From positions 1-17,897 of the forward strand of contig DUTL01000104.1 in the NCBI GenBank assembly GCA_012842105.1: DNA of 17,897 bases, read 5' to 3'. This DNA comes from Candidatus Fermentithermobacillaceae bacterium. Lineage in GTDB: Bacteria; Bacillota; Sulfobacillia; Fermentithermobacillales; Fermentithermobacillaceae. Under the pieces are notes generated by a model, which saw only the letters and a program-made list of their open reading frames with translations, had not been told where the DNA came from and did no database searches. Position 1 is the first letter of the stretch, and every line of letters starts with the position of its first letter. Shown here one piece after another: positions 1-6,679 of this stretch. The position numbers and the translations under genes are program-made.

Positions 1-1310
1 ACTTCGGTTCCTCCCATAATGCCTTCTTTGTCACGGGGAACCATCATGATTCCATCTGCCCTTACCAAAGACGTGGTAAGGGCCGCGCCTCTGGCTACAG
101 GAGTCGCCACCAGTTTATCGCCTACTTTTCCGAGTTTGACCCTGACAAACTCATCGATTCCCATTGGCGACGTAACGTTTCTTGAAAGGTTTGCCGTAAT
201 CGTCCGGGGAGTGAGGGTGGGCAGCCCTAGCAGCCCCAGGATCAAGGGCTTTACAAACAACTCCATCGCCAGGACGGCGGACACCGGGTATCCCGGTATT
301 CCTATGGCAGGCGTTCTCCGGATTTTGCCCAGCACTACCGGTTTTCCGGGCCTTGTGGCGACGCCGTGGGCAATCACTTCGCCCAGGTTGCCTATGACCG
401 TTGACGTGTAGTCTTCAGAACCGGCTGACGAGCCTGCACATACCAAAACAACGTCTGAGTTTGATACGGCCTCATCCACGGCCCGGGATATTTGACCGAG
501 GTTATCAGGTACGATTGGGTGGGCTCTGGCTTCTCCGCCCCAGGTTACTATCAGGTTTGAGAGTATAGTAGAGTTGAATTCAATGATTTCACCGGGCTTA
601 GGGCTTTGATCAGGTGGAACCAGTTCAGAGCCTGTTGGTATGATGGTAACAACAGGCTTCTTGCGTACTGGTATTTCCCCAACGCCGCCTGCAAGAATTG
701 CTCCAAGGTCAACCGGGCGCAGTTTATGGTTGGCAGGGAGGATAAGTTCGGTTTCCACCATGTCCTCTCCGTATACCCGTACGTGTTCCCACGGAGCCAC
801 AGGGTGTATTATTTCGAGAAGCCCGTCACCAACCTGGTGAAGATCCTCAATCATTATTACAGCATTGGTGCCAGGGGGAAGAGGGTCTCCCGTGTCCACC
901 CAGAAGGTGTCCATGTCAACTGTGAGGATTTTGGGAGTGATTTCCCTGGCACCAAACGTGATTTTGGCGTCAACTGCTACGCCGTCCATTGCCGCCGCAT
1001 GGTAATGGGGCGATGAGAGATTAGCGAAGATCGCTTCTGCTGTCACTCTGCCGAGGCACTTGGTGACAGGCAGGCTCTCTGAAGCCATGTTGATACCGGC
1101 AAAACCTGACAGGAAAGCGGCCCTGGCTTCTTCGTACGGAATATCTGTAAGGTATACACTTCGCGTATGCCTTTGATGCGCCTGTATGTTGTCATGGTTG
1201 CAAGTGTCACCGGTCCTATCTGAAGCTGTTTCCGGTACAGCCAGGGGATCGGCGCTGGCCAGGTTTCCACCTTTTATGTTATTTGTGTCTTCTGTAGGCA
1301 TAGTTCTCAT
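1..1310 (-). CDS. moeA: MoeA-family molybdopterin molybdenumtransferase (second of tandem pair), C-terminus cut by window edge
   Basis: Inserts molybdate or tungstate into adenylylated molybdopterin, the last step of Mo/W cofactor synthesis, in the cytoplasm. I translated the whole minus-strand frame: it is open for 437 codons from ATG 1310 to the window edge. Visible MoeA signatures are AAAMDGVAV (about residues 105-113), VDTGDPLPPGTNAV (138-151), GSSAGSED (293-300), RPGKP (320-324) and GIPGYPVSA (337-345). The start is set by a TAGGAGGTAA ribosome binding site at 1311-1320, which overlaps the stop codon of the upstream moeA, so the two are co-translated. The first 50 or so residues are a hydrophilic extension; the usual MoeA N-terminus begins near residue 51. 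In Clostridia the second moeA of such pairs often carries a C-terminal periplasmic-binding-protein-like (LysR substrate-type) domain, but that part lies outside the window, so this is inference. Confidence 0.93.
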   Translation of the reverse strand, partial: MRTMPTEDTNNIKGGNLASADPLAVPETASDRTGDTCNHDNIQAHQRHTRSVYLTDIPYEEARAAFLSGFAGINMASESLPVTKCLGRVTAEAIFANLSSPHYHAAAMDGVAVDAKITFGAREITPKILTVDMDTFWVDTGDPLPPGTNAVIMIEDLHQVGDGLLEIIHPVAPWEHVRVYGEDMVETELILPANHKLRPVDLGAILAGGVGEIPVRKKPVVTIIPTGSELVPPDQSPKPGEIIEFNSTILSNLIVTWGGEARAHPIVPDNLGQISRAVDEAVSNSDVVLVCAGSSAGSEDYTSTVIGNLGEVIAHGVATRPGKPVVLGKIRRTPAIGIPGYPVSAVLAMELFVKPLILGLLGLPTLTPRTITANLSRNVTSPMGIDEFVRVKLGKVGDKLVATPVARGAALTTSLVRADGIMMVPRDKEGIMGGTE

Positions 1311-1317
1311 TTACCTC

Positions 1318-2691
1318 CTAGAAAATCCTGACTTGTACCAGTGTACCCGTTTTCAGGCCTTCGCAATTGATTGGAACGATAATTTCGCCGTCTGAGTGTA
1401 CCATGATTGAAATGAGGCCGGATTTGCCAAGCACCGGGTCTGCAAACAGTTCGCCTGCTTCCCGGCGAAGCCTCACTCTTATATGATCCTCGCGCCCTGG
1501 GGCTGAGGAAATACTTCTGCCTAGCTTTGCTTCAACAATCGAAGGTTGAGTTTGGAGCCTGAGGATGCGTTCCCGGCTGTTTGGATCGCTTGTAACTCCA
1601 GCCTTTTCGCTGGCGTTTGCTTGGGGTTTGAGTTCCGGGACGCTTTTGCCGGATTCATTGCTCACTGTGTTACCAGCGCTGTCAGGTTCAGGCAAGCTGC
1701 ACCGGTAAAGGTGTTCGATTGTGAACTTCACGAAAACGTCAAAGGTGGTTAGAGCTGATACCGGATGGCCTGGTAGCCCGAAAATCGGCTTACCCTGGCA
1801 AATGGCAATAATCACAGGTTTTCCGGGCCTCATTGACACTCCATGAACCAGCACACCCGGAGGCCCTAAATCTTCGAGTACCTTTACAACTACGTCTCTG
1901 GCCCCAACTGAACTTCCGCCTGAGACAACTACAATGCCGGCGCTTGCTAACCCTCGTTTGACCTTATCTTTGACTTCCTGGTATTCATCTCCGGCAATGC
2001 CCAAAGTGAATGGGAGAGCCCCTGCCGCAAGTGCCGAAGCTGCCAGGGAATATGTGTTTATGTCTCTTATCTGCCCGGGGCCTGGAGCTTTGTGAGGCAA
2101 CACTATTTCATCACCGGTAGATATGATGGCTATTTTGGGCCGCTTCACAACGTGCGCGGCGGTTTGCCCAATAGCTGCCATTGCGCCTATTTCAAAGGGC
2201 CTGAGAACCCGTCCGGCCTCGAGCACTATCTGGCCTTCGTGTATGTCTTCGCCTTTGTGAATCACGTTTTCTCCAGGCGCCACAGGCCTCTCGATAAGAA
2301 CGGTGTGTTCGTCTGCCAGGTGGGTATACTCTATCATGACACATGCGTCGGCGCCCTCAGGCAGGGTTCCTCCTGTGGATATTCTTGCTGTTTGTCCCCT
2401 CAAAACAGGTTTCTCGGGGAGCTGCCCCATATGGACCTCTCCTATGATCTCAAGTATCGCAGGAAGCGCTTCTGAAGCCCCAAAAGTATCCTGGGCTCTT
2501 ACAGCGTAGCCATCCATGGTGGAACGGTGGAAAGGAGGGATGTCCTCAGGTGATACAAGCTTTGTTGCCAGGATGCGCCCTAAGGCCTGGGTTATTGGAA
2601 TCACTTCTTCTCCCAGGGGTTTCGTCTCCCAGGCATTGATTAGTGTCGCCTTTGCTTCTGCTGTAGTCCTTACGTGGAAGAAGTTCTTCAC
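1318..2691 (-). CDS. moeA: Molybdopterin molybdenumtransferase MoeA (first of tandem pair)
   Basis: Full-length MoeA/gephyrin-E-type enzyme, 457 aa against a family norm near 400. Motifs: STMDGYAV (residues 57-64), ISTGGTLPEGADACVM (104-119), the MPT-binding MoCF region GGSSVGARD (258-266), RPGKP (288-292) and GLPGHPVSA (305-313), then a C-terminal beta domain. Start is GTG 2691, preceded by AAGGAGG at 2700-2706 with 8 nt spacing; the frame is open further upstream to a double TAG but offers no other start codon. A hydrophilic segment at about residues 331-380, rich in Ser, Pro, Glu and Asn, sits between domain III and the C-terminal domain and accounts for the extra length. The stop overlaps the ribosome binding site of the second moeA. 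Having two MoeA paralogues is known in organisms that handle both Mo and W; which metal each uses cannot be told here. Confidence 0.95.
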   Translation of the reverse strand: MKNFFHVRTTAEAKATLINAWETKPLGEEVIPITQALGRILATKLVSPEDIPPFHRSTMDGYAVRAQDTFGASEALPAILEIIGEVHMGQLPEKPVLRGQTARISTGGTLPEGADACVMIEYTHLADEHTVLIERPVAPGENVIHKGEDIHEGQIVLEAGRVLRPFEIGAMAAIGQTAAHVVKRPKIAIISTGDEIVLPHKAPGPGQIRDINTYSLAASALAAGALPFTLGIAGDEYQEVKDKVKRGLASAGIVVVSGGSSVGARDVVVKVLEDLGPPGVLVHGVSMRPGKPVIIAICQGKPIFGLPGHPVSALTTFDVFVKFTIEHLYRCSLPEPDSAGNTVSNESGKSVPELKPQANASEKAGVTSDPNSRERILRLQTQPSIVEAKLGRSISSAPGREDHIRVRLRREAGELFADPVLGKSGLISIMVHSDGEIIVPINCEGLKTGTLVQVRIF

Positions 2692-2699
2692 CCTAGCTG

Positions 2700-2706
2700 C
2701 CTCCTT
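2700..2706 (-). promoter_or_regulatory. RBS deciding the GTG start of moeA
   Basis: On the minus strand AAGGAGG lies 8 nt before GTG 2691. It fixes a non-ATG start in a frame with no alternative start upstream. Confidence 0.8.
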
Positions 2707-2881
2707 ATTGGCAATGCGAACCTTTGTACTGCCTGATGCTTCGGTCTGCGGCAGCGCAAACCTGTCTGCCTGTGCTGCGGTGCCGCGGTTACTGTGCCCT
2801 GCGCCTGCCGGCGCCTCTATTTCCCAATGTGGCGTTTGGAAGGCTTGCTACTACGTAACGTTCCGGCGCACACACACATAC

Positions 2882-2909
2882 CTTATAGTCTGTACCGAAT
2901 TTGCCACAA
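2882..2909 (-). promoter_or_regulatory. Candidate sigma-A promoter for the moeA pair
   Basis: On the minus strand TTGTGG (2904-2909) is followed after 16 nt by TATAAG (2882-2887). It would give a leader of about 185 nt before GTG 2691. The -35 is a partial match, so this is tentative. Confidence 0.35.
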
Positions 2910-2976
2910 AATGAAGCAAGCGCCTCCTTTGGCGCCTGCAATTTCGAATACAGGCATTCGCCGGAACTTGCGCTCA

Positions 2977-3012
2977 CATATTACACGAACAATAGTACGA
3001 GTAATAACACGA
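2977..3012. repeat. Three contiguous 12-bp repeats upstream of moeA
   Basis: On the plus strand the units are CATATTACACGA, ACAATAGTACGA and GTAATAACACGA, directly abutting, all sharing the pattern NNAATANNACGA with small changes. They are AT-rich and lie about 70-100 bp upstream of the candidate moeA promoter, so they may be a multi-copy protein-binding site. The last unit overlaps the palindrome at 3011-3023. Confidence 0.55.
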
Positions 3013-3251
3013 ATACCGTATTCTATTACTGCTCCTTTCCAAAGGAGGGAGGCGGACCCGTTTCCAGATCAACCCTATCGGCTATGGCCCTTGAAGCAGA
3101 TATGCTGCCTTTTAGGGCGCAGAGCTCGGAGCACGTATTCTGATTCAAGAGTATTCTAGCACATATGGGGGTGAATAGGCACCCTGTGGTTTTTCATGTC
3201 ATTTCCGGCGAAACCGGATCGCTTTCGTTTTGGCTTATGTGAAACCACGGG

Positions 3252-3821
3252 CTAAGGGGCTGTGACCAGCCATTTTCCAAGAGCGATGGCTTGTTCCTTC
3301 AGTGCCTGGCCGAACTCAGGAGCAGGGGCCGCAACGCGCATATTAGAGGCGTGAATTACTCTGGTTTCAAGGCCCCTCCGGGTAAGGAATGTTCTGGCTT
3401 GAGCTTCCAAATCCCGGTAATATTCTTCACCGGCGCCCTGTGTTATGGCGAGCACTACCTTTTTGCCTGCGGGTATCCGATTTTCTCCTTTTGGGCCCAT
3501 GAAGCCGTACATCCTGTCCAAGAGCAATTTGAGTTGCCCGCTCACGTGGCCCATGTAAACAGGGGTTCCAATAACCCAGGCCTGGCTGGCCAGCATCACA
3601 TCCAGTACAAAAGCCAGTGAATCTTTGCGGACGCAACTCTTTGCGCCGGGTTCTTTACAGGCGAGGCACGACTGACACCCGCTATAGGTCATATCGTTGA
3701 GGTTACACCACATTGCGTTCACATCTGAAGTTTCCTCTTTGGCTGATTCAATGACCAGTTTCATAAGGGATGCGGTATTTCTGTTTGGCCTCGGGCTTCC
3801 GTTAATAGCCAAGACTTTCAT
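3252..3821 (-). CDS. NADPH-dependent FMN reductase / iron-sulfur flavoprotein-type oxidoreductase
   Basis: Flavodoxin-fold reductase of 189 aa. The N-terminus MKVLAINGSPRPNRNTA (residues 1-17) is the phosphate-binding loop for FMN; YSGCQSCLACK followed by KSC gives Cys49, 52, 55 and 63, a C-x2-C-x2-C-x7-C pattern matching the compact [4Fe-4S] motif of the Isf family; GTPVYMGHVSGQLK (about 87-100) is the usual second flavin loop. The start is ATG 3821 because GGAGGT precedes it at good spacing; an in-frame upstream extension to 3878 lacks the flavodoxin-like pattern. Isf proteins move electrons between ferredoxin-type carriers and oxygen or peroxide detoxification in anaerobes; the exact substrate here is unknown. 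Single gene, with a palindromic site just upstream. Confidence 0.88.
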   Translation of the reverse strand: MKVLAINGSPRPNRNTASLMKLVIESAKEETSDVNAMWCNLNDMTYSGCQSCLACKEPGAKSCVRKDSLAFVLDVMLASQAWVIGTPVYMGHVSGQLKLLLDRMYGFMGPKGENRIPAGKKVVLAITQGAGEEYYRDLEAQARTFLTRRGLETRVIHASNMRVAAPAPEFGQALKEQAIALGKWLVTAP

Positions 3822-3851
3822 ATGTATACCTCCGTAGCTCAATGTGCCGGC

Positions 3852-3872
3852 CGTCAGGTACCTGAACTGACG
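3852..3872. promoter_or_regulatory. Overlapping palindromes upstream of the flavoprotein gene
   Basis: TCAGGTACCTGA at 3854-3865 is a perfect 12-bp palindrome, and CGTCAG (3852-3857) pairs with CTGACG (3867-3872) around it. They lie 31-51 bp upstream of ATG 3821, where an operator would be expected. No known regulator consensus was recognised. Confidence 0.4.
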
Positions 3873-4072
3873 TACCACTCATTTATTTGCCGGTAATCGT
3901 GTGTGACAATCATGCATCACATGTGCTATTGGCCTGCCTGGTTCTGCGTTAACAGCGAACAACGTCGTCTTGCCAAGACCCTTGGCTTCAGGCCTTCTTT
4001 TGGTTTCCGGCTTTCTACACAATTCTAACTGGCAGTGTCCCATTCCTGCTTGAATCAACCGGCTCTGGCAGC

Positions 4073-4108
4073 AAATAAAAAGAATGGGCTGCTTGTAAGG
4101 CAGGCCCA
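4073..4108 (-). terminator. Intrinsic terminator of nagB
   Basis: Read on the minus strand: TGGGCcTGC, a 7-nt loop, GCAGCCCA (stem of 8 pairs with one bulged C), then TTCTTTTTATTT. It lies 30 nt after the nagB stop codon. This is the clearest rho-independent terminator in the window. Confidence 0.85.
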
Positions 4109-4137
4109 ACGGTGCTTCCAAGCAGCCTACGTGGCTA

Positions 4138-4872
4138 TCAGGCAGAAGTGAGGAGCGATGCTGCACCGGTATCCAGCACCACCGTAACATTGGGATGGAA
4201 CTGCAAAACAGAGCCGGGAAGCGCAGGGGTAACCGGGCCTTCAAGAGCCCCTCTTATTGCCGGGGCTTTTACCTGTCCGCCGGCCAGGAGCAGTATCCTC
4301 CGGCACCGCATAATGCTTCCTATGCCCATGGTAATGGAAAACCTAGGCACTTCATCAATACTCTCAAAGAACCTTGCATTAGCCTGTACCGTGCTTTCGT
4401 CCAATTCCGCTACATGCGTGGAAGCCGGAAAATGGCCAGCGGGTTCATTAAAGCCTATATGCCCGTTGTTTCCCAGGCCCAGTACCATGAGGTCAATACC
4501 CCCGGCGTTGGTGATTTTGGCTTCGTAGGCAATGCATTCCTTCTCCGGATCTTTCGAATTGCCGTCAGGAATGTTTATGTTGCCTTCCTGGATGTCTATG
4601 TGATTGAAGAAGTTTTCGTACATGAAGTATCTGAAACTGTTCACATGTGTCTTCTGCAATCCCACATATTCATCAAGATTGAAGGTGGTGACGTTTTTAA
4701 AGGACAAACTTCCTTCTTTGTGCATCTTAATGAGGTTCCGGTACATTCCCAGGGGAGTACTCCCGGTTGGCAGCCCCAAAACCGCACTAGGGTTTGCTTT
4801 GATGGATTGAGCCACGGTTTGTGCAGCCAGTCCGCTCATTTCATCGTAATCAGCGGCTACTATGATTTTCAT
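4138..4872 (-). CDS. nagB: Glucosamine-6-phosphate deaminase NagB
   Basis: Converts glucosamine 6-phosphate to fructose 6-phosphate and ammonia, the entry of amino sugars into glycolysis; cytoplasmic. The 244-aa length is typical of the Bacillota short form. LGLPTGSTP (residues 32-40) binds the phosphate; NLDEYVGL (65-72) carries the ring-opening/proton-transfer Asp67; GLGNNGHIGFNEP (132-144) carries His138 and Glu143, matching His143 and Glu148 of the E. coli enzyme, while Asn136 replaces the E. coli Asp141 as in other Gram-positive NagB. ATG 4872 is chosen over the in-frame GTG 4887, since GGGTGA lies 5 nt before the ATG. It ends at a strong terminator, so it is probably monocistronic; no nagA is beside it. 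A double inverted repeat sits just upstream. Confidence 0.96.
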   Translation of the reverse strand: MKIIVAADYDEMSGLAAQTVAQSIKANPSAVLGLPTGSTPLGMYRNLIKMHKEGSLSFKNVTTFNLDEYVGLQKTHVNSFRYFMYENFFNHIDIQEGNINIPDGNSKDPEKECIAYEAKITNAGGIDLMVLGLGNNGHIGFNEPAGHFPASTHVAELDESTVQANARFFESIDEVPRFSITMGIGSIMRCRRILLLAGGQVKAPAIRGALEGPVTPALPGSVLQFHPNVTVVLDTGAASLLTSA

Positions 4873-5182
4873 GTTAATCACCCGCACCTTGTTGTAAGGC
4901 CATTATTTACAATGGCCAGAGATATTCTTATCTTATTCTGCGCAAGTAACATATATCCTGCCTGAAGCATGGATCAAGGATTCAAGGGCAGATCCAGGAT
5001 CTTGAAGGCCGGACCGGTATTATGGCGCGAGAGCGCGAACACGGCCTGACGCGCCTGACGGCCCGCCTGCGACAGATGGACTAACCGTGGTAGACGCTAG
5101 TACCGTTCCGGTTATGCAGGGCAGGGTGACAGGGGGCACTCTCGCCACTGCTAGGGCCCCAATGTGTGCAAGTGGAATAGGA
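4873..5182. other. Intergenic stretch between nagB and the GGDEF pair, with a GC-rich vestigial frame
   Basis: About 310 bases without an intact gene. Near nagB are the inverted repeats at 4892-4917 and a weak minus-strand promoter-like pair (TTGATC at 4972-4977, TATATG at 4950-4955, 16-nt spacing). The plus strand at 4950-5084 has a 44-codon frame ending in TAA that reads like a charged coiled-coil tail (RLTARLRQMD at its end) and is strikingly GC-rich between about 5005 and 5075. It has no start with a ribosome binding site, so it may be a remnant of a lost gene or chance. Confidence 0.4.
4892..4917. promoter_or_regulatory. Overlapping inverted repeats upstream of nagB
   Basis: GGCCATT (4898-4904) pairs with AATGGCC (4911-4917), and TTGTAA (4892-4897) pairs with TTACAA (4907-4912), forming two alternative, mutually exclusive palindromes 20-45 nt before the nagB ATG. 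It could be an operator or an RNA hairpin in the leader. It does not look like the GntR-type NagR/YvoA dre site that I know. Confidence 0.4.
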
Positions 5183-6516
5183 CTACAGATTTGCGGCTGA
5201 ACGAAGCGTGTTGCCGCCGCTTTTCTTGGCAAGGTACATGGCTTTGTCAGCCATTCGGATTATGTCGAAGGCGGTTTCGCCGTGTTCGGGCCACGACGCT
5301 ACCCCCATGCTTATGCCAAATGCTATTTTGCTTCCATTGGCTACGAAAGGTTGTTTGTTCGAAGCCTCCAGGATTCTCATGGCAACAGACGTAGCTTGCG
5401 CAAGATCCGTATCCGGACAGGCGACAACAAACTCGTCCCCTCCGTACCTTGCAACCCGGTCTTTGCTCCGCACGTTGGCAACAAGTATTTGAGCCACATG
5501 GACAAGCAGGCTATTTCCTGTTTCATGGCCGTACTTGTCGTTTACGGTCTTGAGCCCGTCGACATCGGCAAATATGAATGAACAGTGGCTTTTGCTGTCA
5601 TCCGCTGTTCCTATTTTGGTACTCAGCCATCTGCGGAGATAGCGCATGTTGTAAGTGTCTGTAAGAGGATCGGTCTCTGCTTCTTCGGTTCTCACGGCTA
5701 ATTCCCTCTGGAATATGTTCTGGAACCTCAGAGATATTACACCGGCGAATACAATCAGAAACGCTATGTTTCCCATATGGGAGGTAAGCAGCATTGCCAC
5801 TATGGTCAAGAACGTGCGTTGGGGGAGTATTGCTCTTCTTTCAAAGTAGAATGTCCTGACGAAACATTCCCAAAACGGATCTCTTGTATCTATGACTATA
5901 GACCCGGTAACCAATATGATGTTGAGAACGTCGTAAGCCAGTATCATCAGGCAAATGGCCAGAACAGCCTTGTTGTCCGCGGGTACACCTTGCTGCAGCC
6001 TAGCCGTAATCCCACCAATTCTGCTACATGCAAGCACAGAGTAAATTGGCCTGCGTTGAACAAGCAGTTACAGAGCGCATGCTTCTTGGTGAAGAAGTGT
6101 AGCAGCATGGGCGGGACTACCACTAGAATTGCCGCGGAAATCCCGTGCCAGTAGAGCGCGCTCATCAGAAGTGGAAATCCAGGATGGATGTGAACGTTGG
6201 ATGGCATTGTGACCGGAAGGTGATATGAGATAAGCCCCAGTACTGACAAAAGCACAGTGGTTTTGGGTTCGGGCAGAGGCCTGGTTAGCAAGATCCTAAT
6301 ACACAGCGGCAACCCGATAGCTGCAAATGCTAGAAAATAAATGATTTGAGGCAATGCGTCCCGGCCCTTGAGTGGAGTCTTGATGAACCGGCTATTAGGG
6401 TCCGGCCGGTTGAGTTTCTGATCCTGGCCCTGTTCGGTTGTAGGTGTATTCCAGATGAGCCGGTGGACTGGATGGTTAGAGATTTCTGACACTCCTCGCT
6501 TGCAGAATTGACGCAT
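5183..6516 (-). pseudogene. Frameshifted copy of a six-TM GGDEF diguanylate cyclase (copy 1)
   Basis: Paralogue of the intact gene just upstream (6680-7978), similar along its whole length. The N-terminal TM half is in one frame (6516 down to about 5998) and the last TM segments plus GGDEF domain in another (about 5998 down to 5183). Aligning the two genes puts a single missing base near 5994-5998: this copy reads GGCTGCAGCAAGG where the intact copy reads GGCTGGAAGCAAGG. The GGDEF domain itself is unharmed (GGDEF, and RSKD five residues before it, the usual inhibitory c-di-GMP site). The start also looks damaged: the conserved GAGGAGTG is retained, but where copy 2 has its TTG start this copy has ATC-TCT; ATG 6516 lacks a ribosome binding site. 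Either a decaying duplicate or an assembly error in an intact gene; no slippery heptamer suggests programmed frameshifting. Confidence 0.8.
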
Positions 6517-6637
6517 GAACCAACTTTAGATCGGACGATTCTCTGTGCCGCCCTACTTAGCCACCGGTGCTGACATTGTTGAGATAGGGTTCCAATGAAG
6601 AAAATCAAATTACACTAAGTAAGCAACTTTCACTAAG

Positions 6638-6666
6638 ATTATCGTATGAAAATTGGAATATTTCAA
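6638..6666 (-). promoter_or_regulatory. Sigma-A promoter of GGDEF copy 1
   Basis: Minus strand: TTGAAA (6661-6666), 17-nt spacer, GATAAT (6638-6643). It lies between the stop of copy 2 and the start of copy 1 and resembles the promoter of copy 2 in sequence and spacing, so the promoter was duplicated with the gene. Confidence 0.7.
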
Positions 6667-6679
6667 CGGTATTTCGATA

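Larger units (their letters stand above)
2707..3251. other. Gene-poor stretch upstream of moeA with repeats and hairpins
   Basis: About 545 bases without a convincing gene; short ORFs here have no ribosome binding site and no recognisable composition. It holds GC-rich hairpins at 2801-2814 (GCGCC / GGCGC, 4-nt loop) and 2920-2935 (GCGCC / GGCGC, 6-nt loop), the candidate promoter at 2882-2909, a triple 12-bp repeat at 2977-3012, an odd palindrome GAATACCGTATTC at 3011-3023, the hairpin CTCCTTT-cc-AAAGGAG at 3032-3047 and TCCGG-cgaaa-CCGGA at 3204-3218. The minus-strand leader of moeA does not show a molybdenum-cofactor riboswitch that I could recognise. Confidence 0.6.
3822..4137. other. Intergenic stretch between flavoprotein gene and nagB
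   Basis: About 315 bases. It contains the palindromic site near 3852-3872, a short hairpin GCCAAG-acc-CTTGGC at 3972-3986 and the nagB terminator at 4073-4108. A minus-strand frame running through it into nagB has a GKTT tetrad but no proper P-loop spacing, so I do not call a gene. Confidence 0.6.

Noticed and set aside
2707..2914. Molybdenum-cofactor riboswitch in the moeA leader
   Set aside because: The leader has GC-rich hairpins but I could not match the conserved Moco-RNA elements. A covariance-model search would be decisive.
2794..3159. Plus-strand ORFs upstream of moeA (121 and 80 codons)
   Set aside because: No RBS, odd composition, and they run through repeats and hairpins.
3879..4244. 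Minus-strand ORF with GKTT between nagB and the flavoprotein gene
   Set aside because: Overlaps the nagB 3' end and terminator, lacks the G-x4-GK[T/S] spacing, and has no RBS.
4195..4965. Long plus-strand ORF (256 codons) antisense to nagB
   Set aside because: nagB on the opposite strand is certain from its motifs; this frame has no RBS and no family pattern.
5990..6000. Programmed ribosomal frameshift in GGDEF copy 1
   Set aside because: No slippery heptamer or following stem is seen, and the paralogue is in one frame; a deletion or assembly error is simpler.
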